Source: Coptis chinensis
Taxonomy: Eukaryota; Streptophyta; Magnoliopsida; Ranunculales; Ranunculaceae
NCBI GenBank assembly: GCA_015680905.1
Contig: JADFTS010000078.1
Coordinates: 1-64,000 of the forward strand
Reading direction: 5' to 3'
DNA: 64,000 nucleotides
Shown piece after piece: positions 12,552 through 25,200 of this stretch (positions are counted from its first letter, which is position 1; every line of letters starts with the position of its first letter). The notes beneath the pieces are model-generated. The model worked only from the letters and a program-made list of their open reading frames with translations. It was not told the origin of the DNA and made no database searches. Both the position numbers and the translations under genes were made by a program.

Positions 12552-13030
12552 CACAGAACAACAACGACATCATCACCTAAATCAGCTAATATTCAGACCA
12601 ACTAAGGCTCTTCTAACTTGTTTTATAGCCTAATCAGGTTAAATCTACTATGATATTCTAAGTTTTTATTCCATGCATTTCCCACATAAACTTCGCCCCC
12701 AGACCTTCCACATTTTCTTCGTCCACTTGGTCCTTGCTATACAATCTGGAAAACAGTCCAAAACTTGAATCATTATTCACAGCTTCTTAAACACGGTACA
12801 GTAACAACTGCATTCCCTCTATAGGAAATTTCATTCCTACTCTAGAATATCTTTTTAATGAACCTCCAAAACCCAACTGACTTTTTTTTTTGGCTAAGTC
12901 GGCAAGATAAATACTTATAGATAGATAAAGAAGGATATACATTGTGATCTACTGACACAAAACTCACCTTCTGGGTAATGTTTATAGATACATTCCACAG
13001 TAACAAGTCAGACCTCAAAACAACACTATG

Positions 13031-16000
13031 CTACCTGTCAGTAAACCTATAATAGGTCAGATAGGGTATCTCCCATCTGTTCACCCATATAGGTTTTCCT
13101 ATTACAACTAACATGTTCATTGTTATCCGATTTGCTCCAAACTTAGCGGCTTTTTCATTTCTGAAGTTTAGTTCTCTGTAGTTTGTTGTCATCCAAATGG
13201 CTTGCAACTTCTCTTTGCATTTGTTCCACCTAGACAGTAGCTCCCATGGTAAGTTGTTTTTCCCATAGGCGTGCACTGCAGCAACAGCAACAGAATCACT
13301 CTCAATCGTAAGCGCCAGCCACCCTTGTTCAATTGCGTGCTCCACACTTTCTAGAATAGCTGTAACTTCCGCTATGTAGTTGGTCTGGATCCCCAAGTTT
13401 ATGCATATAATCGCCAAAAATTTACCCAAATAATTTATGAAACTAGCACCAATCCCCGAAGACCCAGGATTACCCCTAGAAGCCCAGTCAACATTTATCT
13501 TTACAACACCTTGTTCAGGTAAGTCCCAGTAGCAGCTTAATACTCCTATAGCAGATTGAGTTCTTGCGGGCAGACCCCAGTTGCTAAGAATGGTATCATC
13601 TCTGACATGATAGCTATTGCTTTTAGAGAGTCTAAAAGCCATTTGTATCTTGTTTCTAACCATCCTCTTGCAGGTTGCATTGTCAGGCGCCTTGTTGTCA
13701 TAGACTACCATGTTTCGGTGCTTCCATAGTATAACCATGGAATTAACAATACATGCATCCCATAGCTTTCTAATGAGAGGACTCCTGCCCATTGTCTTAG
13801 CCCTTGCTTCCAGTGCATTTTGAAAGTTGTCTTCAAGCCCATAAAGTTCTGCATTCCAACTCCATAAATTCTTAGCAAACCGACAATGCCATAAAATGTG
13901 ATCCGTGTCTTCTTCCTCTTTACATCCCACAACAACATTTAGAGGCTAGATGAACACCCTTCTTTCTAATGCTAGTGTCGGTTCTTTGCACAATTATTAA
14001 ATGATTTCCATGCCGTGGCAGAAGTACTAGGGTGTATACTAGCATTCCAGACCAATGTATCCCATCCAACTTGAGTCTCTTTTTCTCTAATCTGTTCAAA
14101 AGCTGATGCGACAGAGAACTTACCCCTTATGTCTGGAGTCTGTATCAACTCATCAAGTTCACTGGGGTAGCAGGGTGGGAGCCGAGCAACATTTGCTTGA
14201 TCCAAAACCTGTTGCACTTCAGTAGGCATTTTCCAATCACCATTAACAATGATCTGAGCTAACTTAGACCTGCAACCCTTCAAAGTATCATCACCAAAGC
14301 CATGACTTCTTTCGCGACCAAGAGTTACTTGCCCAATTATGCCGCCAAATGTCTATCTTTTCACCATTTTCAATCTTTCACTGATATCTGCAATTAATCT
14401 CTTCCAAAGCCCACTTAATACCTGGCCAAATTGATGTCCTGGCCGAGTATATATTTAATTACATTACCATCCCTTGTCAAATATTTACATCTCATAAACT
14501 TTGCAAAATCATCATCTTCTTTTGAAATATTTTTTTTGATTGGTCTTCTTTTGAAATATGCCAGGCCAGCTTCATTAATAAAGCCTTGTTCACTTCTTGG
14601 AGTCTTCTCAACCCGAGTTTCCTTTGTGGGTTTGCAGCACTTGTCCCATGCTATTGTGATCTTCTTCGAGTTTGCTGGATTCCCTCTCGGTCCATAGAAA
14701 ATTTCTCATAACTGCTTCACACTCCTTAATGAGACTAGTTGGCCAATTGACATATTGTAAAGTGGGATGCTTGACAATATAGATTCAACAAGTACCACCC
14801 TCCCTTGGAATGACAACATTTTCCCTTTCCAGCTTGAAATTCTACCTTTTATTTTACCCAACAGTAAACCCACTATCTCTTTCGTTGCTCTCCCTTGTAC
14901 CAAGAGAACGCCTAAGTACTTTTCAGGCATTGTACCCAGTTGGCCAGTTGCATATCTAGTGGTTGTTGAATTGTAGGAATTTTGGCAAGACTCATACCAC
15001 CAATAAAGATCTTACTCTTCGCTTTGTTCACCACTTGACCAGACGCTGGTTCATATCTAGCTAGTAACCGAGTTAGATGCCTCACCCCTTTTAAAGTACC
15101 TTTGCAAAAAATTATGACCTCATCTACAAATAGTAAATGAGATGGACCTGGAAACCCTTTGACCTCCACCAAAGGTTTAGTTAAACTCTCTGCTCAACAC
15201 ATCTTCTGCCAATGCAAGCAATAGTGGAGACAGGGGGCGGAGACCTCTTCCAACAGAAAAGAACTCGCAAGGGCCACCATTAACAAGGACAGAGATTTTT
15301 GCAGAGCTGAGTAGTGCTCTGATCCAATTTATCCACTTACTAGAAAATCCAAAGCTGTTCAGAACATCAAATAAAAAGTCCCAGCTTAGGGTATCATAGG
15401 CTTGGGAGATATCAGCCTTGACAGCCACATTACCCCCTTTTCTTTTCATCTTTAGCTCATTGAACATTTTAGAAGACAAACCAATACTTGCTTGAGAATT
15501 TCTACCTTGAATAAACCCACTCTGCTCTTTGGAGACTACTTTGTTAATAATCCCATTACCAAACACATTGTAATTCCATGCTTTAAGATCGAACTTAACT
15601 TGCTTGAGCTTCAGTGCTACTCTATGAATTGGTGTGCCAATCACTTCCTGTTCCCAACTATGCTTAACCAGAGCTAGGAACCCTTCATGTTTGGACCATA
15701 CTTTATTGAATCTAAAAGGAACGTTTCTAGGCTTTGGAACAACCATATTAGCTCCCAAAAGAGGAGCATGATCAGACCCAAGCCAACTTGCAACTCTATA
15801 CTTCCACCCAGTGTATTTCGACTCCCATGCCGAGTTAAAGAAAGCCATACCCAACTTGCCCAAGACCCTATTGACGCCTTGCTGCTTGTTGGTCCAGGTA
15901 TATTTAAGGCCCGAGTAAGGATATTCTGCTTTGTTCACACGATTTATTCTTGCCTCATAAAATTCCCTCATTGCAATCCTAATAGGTGGTAACCAACCCT

Positions 16001-16440
16001 TCTTCTCCTCTTGTCGCATTACAATGTTAAAATCACCAATGACCAGCCATGGTTCAATTGGTGGTGATAAACTCTACAATCAGACCAAAGGTTTCTTCTT
16101 TCCCTGTGGAGGCAATGAGCATGCGGCGGTGTGAATGACATTACCCTCAACCTTGACAGAAATTTGCAGATTTGGGACTTCAAGCAAGTCTACTTGAAGT
16201 CCTTTTCTCCATAGTATCCATACATTACCCAACTTTTCAACAGAGTCGTTATGGAAAAAATTACAGTCAAAATAAGAATTAGCTAAATAACTAACTAATA
16301 CTATATCAGGCTTTATCGTAGGCTCTATCGCCAAAACAATATCAGGATTGAAAGCTGTTACTAGATCTCTGCACCTTTCTGCTGCATTCAGTTTCCTAAA
16401 ACCCCTCATTCCAATAAATGACTTTCATTGGGAGTGTTGG
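13031..16440 (-). pseudogene. LINE ORF2 (endonuclease-RT-RNase H), copy A
   Basis: Broken ORF2. The endonuclease starts near 16427 (VIYWN/MRGF-like start), with GDFN near 16035 and SDHAPLL near 15770. The frame then jumps from KAWNYNVFGN to INKVVSKEQSGFIQGR near 15555, skipping the fingers and the first RT motifs. Motif A follows (KADISQAYDTLSWDF, 15420-15375). The expected QGDPLSP box reads RPLSP, lacking QGD. The catalytic box is FVDEVIIF (15130-15107), with Glu for the second Asp. The thumb segment (YLGVLLVQGRA) is at 14920-14706. The zf-RVT Cys/His segment (EEEDTDHILWHCRFAKNLW) is near 13920-13860, and the RVT_3-type RNase H (NVDWASRGNPGSSG, IESDS) at 13500-13300. Several frameshifts. Inactive. 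Confidence 0.85.
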
Positions 16441-16548
16441 GGACTTGGTAGAAGATTGTTGACCAGAAGCGTACTTCTTGTTCTTCCCTCTGCCAACCCG
16501 TGCAAACGTCTTAGGAGTTCTCAAAACATCATCTTGCACAGGTCATTT

Positions 16549-17952
16549 CTAACTAATTTGTGCAGCTTCACTGATGACTTGTTCCTGTGTTGGTGAATCA
16601 GGAACTCTATCTTCAACAGCGGCAATGGCATCAGAATCAGGTGGTTCATCTTGATCCAGTAATTCAAAGTTATTCCGAACAGGAGTATGACTTGCTGGAT
16701 TTGATGGGCTACTCACTACAATATTTTGGACCAAAGCATCACCAATACTAGTGAATTCTCCATTCCTTTGTAGTGTATCATCTTCAATTGCATGTACTTC
16801 ATCATACTCAGTTACCAGTTGGGTTTCAGTCACTAGGATTGCCTCCACAGGTGGGATTTGCTCATTTTCTTCTACCATTTGTCGAGGCTCGACATTGGAC
16901 ACCTCAGCTACATTATGCATAACTCCACTAACAGCTTCACCATGCACTTCAGCTTGCTTGCTGGCATCTACTTCATTAGAGACATTCTCTTTGTCTAACT
17001 CAATCACTGCATTTTTGTTCTTCTTTTTGCGCTTTTTATTTTGATTTTTAGAAAGGTTTTCTCCTTGCTTTGTTTGCTCCTCAGTGTTTTTCTTCTCTGC
17101 AGCTGCAAGATCTTGCTTAAGGAATTTGCATTCTGCCACCAAATGCCCAACTCCTTTACAATGCCTACAGAATTTGGAGGCTTCACTGTTTCCACCTTTT
17201 GCCAAAACACTATGGAATGCTTTTTCGACTCTACCCAAATTTTATCCGGAATTGGTTTTGACAAGTTTACATCGATCATTACACTAGCAAAGAAACCTAG
17301 GTCTCTTGCTGTTGTAGTCTCATCAACATATAGGGGTCTACCCAAAGCCTTCCCCATTGCCACGAGGTTCTTAACCTCCCAATATTCCAGTCCCAAGCCT
17401 GGAAATCTAATCCAAATAGGCGGTGTGATGATTTGCGCTTTGCTTCTCGAGAGAAGTTTCGTGACCACTTGCTCAACCTTAGCACTTGCTTTTCTACCAA
17501 CCATGAACCTTATTCCCAAACTTTTTCTGTAATCATCTTCCAATGCAAACCTGAACATGATAAATCCAAGAACCTAAAGGTGTAGCTTTTATTGCACCTT
17601 TTCATTTCCACAGCTCTTTCAAGCTTGTTCTTAAATTTTCAATCTTTGTGTTGGTCATATCAAGCCTTCCCACTAGAGAAAACTTACAATAATCAAGACC
17701 TTTATCGACTTCCTCTTCTAGCAAGCAAATAGTTGGGTATTCACCATGGCATATCATCCAGGGGTAGGGAGATCTGACATCGACATTACGACCAAATTTT
17801 TGCTTGGTGACATTGGCGTATGATCTTGTTCCTGAAGGTGCCACTTCAGCTTCAACTAAATCGACAACTTTCTCTTGAGGATTAGCATTAGGATTCCCTC
17901 CCAAGAAATCCCATGGAACAAAGGTTCGATTAACAACGAAGAATGACAACAT
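16549..17952 (-). pseudogene. LINE ORF1 (DUF4283-like plus CCHC), copy A
   Basis: Nucleic-acid-binding ORF1 in three pieces: 17952-17602, 17558-17004 and 17238-16549. The middle piece has the DUF4283-like PPIWIRFPGLGLEYW and GKALGRPLYVDETT. The overlapping third piece carries the zinc knuckle CRHCKGVGHLVAEC (CX2CX4HX4C, about 17175-17130), then a Lys/Glu-rich and acidic tail to 16549. Two frameshifts separate the pieces. In plant L1-type elements this protein coats the RNA and accompanies ORF2. Confidence 0.8.
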
Positions 17953-18218
17953 TTGATCTTGAAATTGAGCAAAGAAGTAGTTCTTCCTCTCGATTTTACG
18001 AAATAAAGTAAAAGTTTTTTATGGCAAGCAAGAGATAAGGTGTTGATGACCTTAGACTAAGTACCAAATAAGGAACCTAATGGGTAATATCTAAATTATT
18101 TCTAATGAGAGAAAGACAGAGCTTCTCTCACTAAGAAACATGACTTTTTTTCTCTCAGTTATTTCAAATGATCACGTAAAGCATGGACGGCAGGATAATC
18201 ACAAGCCAAAGTGCATAC

Positions 18219-18242
18219 ATATATATATATATATATATATAT
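18219..18242. repeat. (TA)n microsatellite, copy B
   Basis: Short TA tract at the position equivalent to 362-434, about one third of its length. Confidence 0.9.
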
Positions 18243-18349
18243 AGATAAAGCAGATGTGACATCAATGAAATTTTTAAGTGACTTCTACGAGCTAGTTGCA
18301 AGCTCAGTAAAAAAAAAAAAATTACACAACATACACGAAGTTCTCTTTT

Positions 18350-19796
18350 CTATTGAGCAAACCGGTCTCCAACCTGTTGAGTGACTTAGTCATACCCGAA
18401 AGCGGTGTAGGCTTGGATCATAGTAGCAAAGGTGATGTTATCGGGCATGCATTTCCTCCGCTTCATCTCGACAAACATCTCCTCCATCCTTTGCAACTCC
18501 CCTACTTGGCCATATGCACCGATGACACAATTGAAAAAGGGGCATCCAAAACTACATCGAGTTCTCCACTTGCCTCAAAATCAAGGCGATATTGTATAGT
18601 TTCGGCTTTACTATAAAAATTAACAAGAGAGCAAGAGGTATGCAATTAGGTTTTACTCCTTTGTACTTCATCATCCGAAGTAATATTCCATTTTCACAAT
18701 GTTGCCTACCCTCCCAAACATCTCAATAAGAATATTGAAAGTTATAGTTGTTAGAGAGCAAAATCTTTTCTTCATAAAATCGATAACTTTCTCCATTTTG
18801 TCATGCATCGTGCTTTCCCATATGATCCGATCAAGATATTAAACGTCTTTTATGTCATTTGGACTTCCATGAGTTGAAACTTCTCATACCACCTCTCCAT
18901 CTCCTTGATCTCTCCAACATTCCCATAAGCCCATAAGAAGGAGTTCATTGTGTAAACATCGGTAGGCATTTATTGTTCTTTGTCATATCATCGAAAGTAA
19001 TTTCTCCATCTGTTTTAAACATCTCAAGCTTTACCATATCCATCAATCAAGGTATTATAGGTCACAATGCTACACTCGATACCCAGATATGACATATCGT
19101 CGAAAATTACCAGCTCAATCGGATCAAAGCGTGAAATTTAGAACAAAGACAATTAATGAGGATCGAATATGTGTAAATATCCGGCTTGCAATCAGTAACA
19201 GACTTCATATCATCCACTATACCAAAAGCCTCCTGAAAGTGACCACTTAGACCATAAACACTGACAAGGGAAGTGTAAACATCAATAGAAGGCTTGAGCC
19301 CCTCGGCCACCATTTTCTCATAAAGCAAACTTGCATATCCAGGCTGCTTACATTTCCCAAGCATAACAAAAAGTTTTGTGTATGTTTGACATCTTGGTAC
19401 GTACCAATCTTGCTTACGTAGTAGTTCAAAAATCTAAAAGAGGCAAAACAAATATGAAGAACATGAATAAAGTTAAAAGCTTGGAACGAAATGAGGCTAA
19501 TATACCTTAAGAGCAGATTCCCATTGATTGTTAGTTATAGCTCCAGTCAAAGCTTCTAAAACCGACTTGGGCCAAAGGCGAGTCGACCTTGCAAAAAGAG
19601 CTCTCCTTTCAATACCTTGAACAGCAGCTTCAGTTGTTAGAATCCGTGAAAGGGTCTTCTTTGATTGCTTTTTGGATGCTTTCACATAGAAAAAAGTCTT
19701 CTTGTTTGTGTGAGGGACGAAGAAGTTGGCAGGGAATGTTGTCAAGGAAGATGGTGAACAAGTGAAGTTAGAACAAAGGAATAATTGGTGCTCCAT
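18350..19796 (-). pseudogene. Chloroplast-type PPR gene, copy B (At5g48730-like), frame damaged
   Basis: The best preserved PPR copy. Exon 1 (19796-19506) encodes a Ser/Phe-rich, acid-poor N terminus like a chloroplast transit peptide, then a segment with LWPKSVLEAL. A 72-nt intron (19505-19434, GTATAT...TTTTAG) follows. Exon 2 has PPR motifs, including LRKQDWYVPRCQTYTKLF and GLKPSIDVYTSLVSVYG at about 19415-19240 (minus), later SIVTYNTLIDGYGKA near 19050, and the last repeat with DNITFATMIQAYT near 18440. The order matches Arabidopsis At5g48730 as I remember it. Frameshifts near 19130 and in the middle region break the frame. PPR proteins of this P-class type bind organellar transcripts. Whether this copy is functional depends on whether those indels are real. 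Confidence 0.72.
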
Positions 19797-19884
19797 TAAA
19801 CTAAACTCTTAAACTAATATGTACGAAGTAATAAGGATGATTCTCAAATTCAGATATATTCGAGCCTCGGTGTGTTCGAAAATG

Positions 19885-20525
19885 ATACATGTGTTTTTCT
19901 ACGAAACGTCAATTTTAAATGGTACTCGAATTTGAATTGGAATGGTAAACACGTTATATTTGAAAAATAACATATGTCACTAAACTAAGTGGCATACTTC
20001 GTGCCATATACCGTTGGAAAGAACTTGAAGTCTAGTTTCTATGTAAACAAACGGATCAAAGTTTTGATTTCTAGAAAAAACGATACATGTATTTTTCTAC
20101 AAAATGTCAATTTCAAACTTCACACAAAATATGAGATAGAACGAGTCAACACCTCATATTGAAAACTCACATATGCCTTTATACTTAGTGTCATGCATCG
20201 TGCTATATACCTTTGGAAAGATTTTGAAGTCTACTTTCTATTTCAAAAAAATGGATCAAAATTTTGATTTGGGAAAAAAAAAAGATACATGTTTTTTCTA
20301 TAAAGCGTCAATTTTAAACGATACTCAAATTTGAATTAGAACGGTAAACATGTTATATTTGAAAAATAACACATGTCGCTAAACTAAGTGGCATATGTCG
20401 TGCCCGTACTCTATACCGTTGGAAAGAGTTTGAAGTCTAGTTTCTATGTAAACAAACGGATCAGAGTTTTGATTTCTAGAAAAAATGATACCTGTATTTT
20501 TCTACAAAATGTCAATTCAACCTGT
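19885..20525. repeat. ~200-bp tandem repeats, copy B
   Basis: Same array as 2065-2710, with anchors near 19887, 20081, 20283 and 20486. The unit number is the same in both copies, so the array predates the large duplication. Confidence 0.85.
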
Positions 20526-20589
20526 GTACAAATATGAGGTATTTATACTTTTTGTTTGCAATTATCTATTCATCTCAGGTTGAATTACA

Positions 20590-21290
20590 TTTTCAACACA
20601 TTACCTTGAATTGCGACCTACGATCAAGGTGATTAGAAGATTTATTTTATTTTATTTTATTTGAGAGAGATAGAGAGATATTAGGTAATATATATCAGGC
20701 ACGAACTAATAACCATTGATGTGTTTGTTGAAGAAGTTGGTCTCCAACAATTTTCTTCGACCGCACTGATATGTTGTTTATGTACTTTTAGGATGTCATT
20801 TCTCTTGGTGAATCTAGTCCTATTTCTATGAAATATTTGGCTTAGTTTGGTTAGTTATTATATATGTGATAGATCTCCTTGCTCACTCAATGGTATGCAT
20901 GCCCATTTTTTTTAGAAGGCCAACATATTTGGAATAAAGCTTTATTTGCGATCAGGTAAAGAGTCTGATTCGAACGTAACATACGCGAATATTTATTCAT
21001 ATTAGGTCGAGAGACAATTTCAACATTTTACCTTGAAATGCGACGAAAATCAAGGTGAATGTTTTTTTTTGGGATAACGAGAGAGAGAGAGAATGTAATC
21101 TTAGGCGTAGTCCAAACCCCTTGATGTGTTCATGAAATTACTCTCCAACAATCTTTTTCTTTGCATATGGCATTTTCAACACATTATCTTGAATTGCGAC
21201 TATAACCAAACCAAAATGATTGTAAGATTTCAATTTATTTTATTAGACAGAGAGAGAGAGAGTAATCTTAGGCACGGACTAGATATATAT
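20590..21290. repeat. Degenerate GA-rich repeat zone, copy B
   Basis: Equivalent of 2775-3475 with the same three imperfect repeats and GA tracts near 20665, 21080 and 21250. Confidence 0.65.
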
Positions 21291-21611
21291 GACAAGATTG
21301 TGAACAAAGTAGTAGTCGTAATTATTATTTATTTTTATTTTTTCCAAAATCTTGAGGCGAAAAATGATAATTACAATATAGGATGAGAGAGATATCGTTG
21401 AACATTAGATGTAGGAAAAGAAAGAAAAAGTTTAGCTTGATAATCTGTATGAATGCTTGAATATTAATGATAGATCCTGTTATTTCCATTAGATATACTC
21501 CCTTAACACTTTTGAACTGAAAATGAAGCAAATGTACACAGCCCATAAATACTATTTTGTATTGAAGCAAATATACTTGAATTAACTAACTTTGCATTTT
21601 TTCTGTTTCAG

Positions 21612-21794
21612 ACGACACAACTTATCGAAAAGTTGGACAAAATTGATGTGTGCAATATACCTATTTGGTCTGTGTGGGGATTTCAATTCCCACCAGATAT
21701 TGCCCCAATAGAACTCATTACCGAGAAGATGGTTGCTCGGAATATGCAGAAGATGTGGAATGATCATTATGGTATTGGTGCACTAAAAGTCTGA
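21612..21794 (+). CDS. Unidentified terminal exon, copy B
   Basis: A 60-codon open frame starts directly after a strong splice acceptor (T-rich tract then TTTCAG, 21598-21611) and ends in TGA at 21792-21794. The peptide contains KLDKIDVCNIPIWSVWGF, then FPPDIAPIELITEKMVARN and ends MWNDHYGIGALKV. It has no upstream exons that I can find, and the region before it is repetitive. I do not recognise the family. It could be the captured last exon of a larger gene. The following ~600 bp (21795-22217) look like 3' flank: T-rich and without coding signal. Confidence 0.45.
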   Translation, partial: TTQLIEKLDKIDVCNIPIWSVWGFQFPPDIAPIELITEKMVARNMQKMWNDHYGIGALKV

Positions 21795-22239
21795 AGCTAT
21801 CTCATGATATACCATTTGTTAGCCTCTTTCTCTCTCTACAAAGCTACTATTACTTATGTATTCTTGTGTATAGATGCCAAAATAGTTTATATTATATCAT
21901 TATTTTATTTTTCTATTGTACTTTTATTTGATGTCTTTTCTTCTTCTTTTCTTCTTCATCTTCTTCTTCCTTTTTGATTTTTGGTACGCCATTAGAAAGC
22001 CTTAAAACACATAAGCCTGTTAGGGCCAAGGTTGGTCTTATAGTTTTTTGGGGTGAATTACCCTGATCCAACGAGACAGCTGTAATATTGTTTAGATGTG
22101 TCTAAATAGTAAGTATTGTTAGTTGCACCTCGAGGATGCTTTCATACCCCAAATCCCCTGTAGGAAGTCGTTTTTGTACGTTCTTCCGACCAAGGGGGCT
22201 TTGAAGCCTATGATTGTCTACAAGGCCACGCGATGATCG

Positions 22240-25200
22240 AATGGGTAAACAGGATGAGGATCTGCCACCTTTGGATAAATGGAGTGTGTGACAAGCACTG
22301 ATGGTCTCAGTGCTTCATCATCAGTTGACCAGCATCTTTCAATGCCAGAACCCTCATCAACTACATGATCATTCACAAACCTATCAGTCCCAGCATCAAT
22401 AGTACAGGAACCCGCAGTATTAACCTCAACTGTTATCTCAGTGACAGCAGGTGCAGAACAGCTTGAATATGCATTTGACATCTGCTGCTCTTTCAAAGAC
22501 TCAGCCTTGTGAGTTCCATCAAATCTCTTCACAGCAATTTCTACAACTTGAACATTAACATTGCTGGCATCAAGTACCTTAGTTGGCTTCTCGACATTAG
22601 TACAGCTACCAACCCTAATATGTTTGCTTGGGACATCTCTCCACTGAGAAGTATGACAGCCATTTTGCACAGGGATTTTCCTGTTCAAGTTCTCAGATTG
22701 ATTTAACGTACTTGATTTGTCCTCGTGTACCAAACGACCATTGTCAAATATTGAAGGAACAGTCTTTGAGGCTTTAACCGCAGAGGAGCACTTTCCAGGG
22801 AAGAATGAGCTTGGTTCTCTCTGACCGCATACATCATGCTCGCCAGATATCACAATGTTGTTCTCGGTTCTTCCAAGGCTGAAATATCAATAGAACAATG
22901 TGAAGGGTGCAAATACTGAGTCACTTGGACTACAAAAAATAGCAACACAGACTACAGAGTGATGGGGAGCGGTTTCGCAACTTGAGATAAGATATCAAAA
23001 CACAATATCGATCCAGTACATCACGAAATGCTTCTTTTTTTCTTAAAACATTTTTATATATTTTTTTCGATTAATGAAAATTATTTTCCTGAACACGTTG
23101 CCTTGCTAAGGATGAACAAGGTGGGGTGGTAATGACAAGTAGTGTGTCTTAGTGTCCATGCAGAATCCTACAAACCCTAATCTTGGATGTGTTGTAGTTC
23201 TTTCTATAATGAATGAAAAATTATATTCTTTCGATAAAAACAAAAAGTCAAAAAACCAATAAAATCAATATAAGACATAAACACCCTTCATGATCTAATA
23301 AGATACGAACTCTGTTACGCTGTCTATTAATGTATTTCTTGTGCATAAATTATCAAGGGGCTTCATGGCATATACAACAATAAGATCAGCCAAACAGTTC
23401 AATCAAGACAACTATAAACAGTGAGTGGTGCGTAACTTCGCATAGTTGTCCTTTTAAAAATTTGAGTGGTGCAGTGGCAGTGGCAGTGAAAGGCTTGATA
23501 ATTGTTTCTTGCTTGTTAAGGAACTTCAAAAAGTCAGTATGTTTGCCCTTATTGAGCTTTTTCTGCTTCCACTTTTTTTTTTTTTAGAATTAATATTCTA
23601 AGAGAAAGGATACACAGAGAGGAGGATGGACTCGCATCAGGATGCTCTAATACATCCTACCTAACTGTGTTGGCACCTATAGGCCTATTATAAGGTGCTG
23701 ACCTACATGAGAGGACGAGAGGTGAACCAGAGGCTCGACACAAAAAGACCAAAAAGACAAAACGCCGGGCCAGAAGCCCCAAGGCTAGAGCACCAATAAA
23801 AACTTCTGAAAACAAATAGTATACACTTAAAAGAGATGAATACCACAAAGCATTTCACTTCCACACAGGTACTAACTTGTTTCTTTCCTGAAAATATATC
23901 AAAAAAGAATTCCAGACGTAATATATCAACCTTGATCATATTAAAAACATTTAAGTCCTAAGTTTCTGTCAAAATTACAGTTCCAGAATTTCATGAGAAT
24001 TTGGCATTTTGTTTTATTTATCATATTGCATACTGTGAAATATATTATCTCAATCGACTTGAATTTCCAAATATATTCTGGATGAGACTTTATTGACGTT
24101 ATTGAATATTTCTGAAAACTAACCTTGCCAAAGACTGTTTATCAGTAAGAGGTTCATGAGAAAGTGGATATGCAACGTCAGGTTCTACCGAAATTCCACG
24201 AGAGGGAGTCGAGAAATTGCACCAGTTTTTTGTACCTGCATTGAGAGATCAGCCAAACAGTTACAGTAATGAAGGAGATTGTTCCCATTATAATACAAAG
24301 TTGACAGCGAGGTACTGTACAGTAACTGTGTTACCTGTCACACCTCCCAACTTCTCATAATTACCATCCACGTAATGATTAGAGCATGTCTGCAGCGGCT
24401 TAACAGCGATCTCTAGAGCACCATTGTTAATGTTATTGTAGGGTCCCTCCTCTGGTTCTTCAGCTGCTAAAGAACCTAAAGTAGTGCCCCTTTGCTGCAA
24501 TTCTGTTGAGAGAGTATAGTCTCCCTTGCTGTTGCTCCATTTCAGCGGAAGTGATTGGATGCTTCTGCTTAGACGGATCTAATGCATACCTCAAGGCAAG
24601 CAACCTTAAATTCTCATCCAGGAAATGAGGGCTTATATCAACACTCTCATTGTTGGACAACATATGTGTCAAACTTGGTCTACCGACTGAGTTTGTTGAA
24701 GTGAAGCCCGTCGATGCTTCTGACAAAGGCAAACCTGGTGCAGCAGTTAAAGTTGAAGAATTGAAGGATCTTAGAAGACCGTGATCAAAATGATTGTTGT
24801 TTTGAAGGAAAGAGGTTTTTCCATGTGAGTGTCTGAGATCAGATGCATCATGCAGAATCGCCGCTGAGTGACACCAATAAGAAGATTGCTTTCCTTTCAC
24901 AGTTGAAGCACTAGATAGACGGCTATCACTTGTGAATCCAACACTTGGACTAGGACCAGCCATCTGGTTATTATTAAAGAGGGAATTGCCTCTCTCTGTG
25001 CCATAGTAGCAATTATCAGCGGTGTCCTGAACCCTTTTACATCTATCCGCGTGATTGAAATGACCCAGTATAATGTTGTTAAGTTGTTTTTCCTCTGTTC
25101 CATCTTTTCTGTTACTACAATATTCCGAGGGGCCGATGGTACCACTATATACACCATGTGGCGCCCTAAACATAAAAGTCTCACTATAATTGATCCTATT

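Larger units (their letters stand above)
1..17860. repeat. Tandem ~17.86-kb unit, copy A
   Basis: Position 1 is equivalent to 17861 and 51112: the same run of LINE ORF1 5' sequence begins at all three places. From there, every landmark of copy A recurs in the same order and orientation in copy B at an offset of about 17.81-17.86 kb (PPR gene, 200-bp repeats, plus-strand exon, gene X, helicase exons, small ORF, LINE). Copies differ by scattered substitutions and many small indels. Recombination between LINE copies flanking a single segment would give this arrangement (inference). Confidence 0.93.
12882..17952 (-). mobile_element. L1-type LINE with RNase H, copy A (internally deleted)
   Basis: A non-LTR retrotransposon read on the minus strand. 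A T tract at 12882-12891 would be its poly-A tail. Proceeding upstream: RNase H, zinc-finger RVT, RT thumb, RT palm, AP-type endonuclease, and ORF1 with a CCHC knuckle. The start codon of ORF1 is at 17952. About 300 residues expected between endonuclease and RT palm are missing (junction near 15555). The 5' limit and target duplications cannot be defined because the flanks are repeated in all copies. Confidence 0.88.

Noticed and set aside
15492-17532. Plus-strand open frames across the LINE (for example 15687-15992 and 17041-17532)
   Set aside because: They are antisense shadows of LINE ORF1 and ORF2, without motifs of their own.
1-17860. Whole unit as a single Helitron
   Set aside because: Gene fragments in one orientation would fit, but I could not find paired TC and CTRR-hairpin termini, and the unit boundary is inside a LINE.
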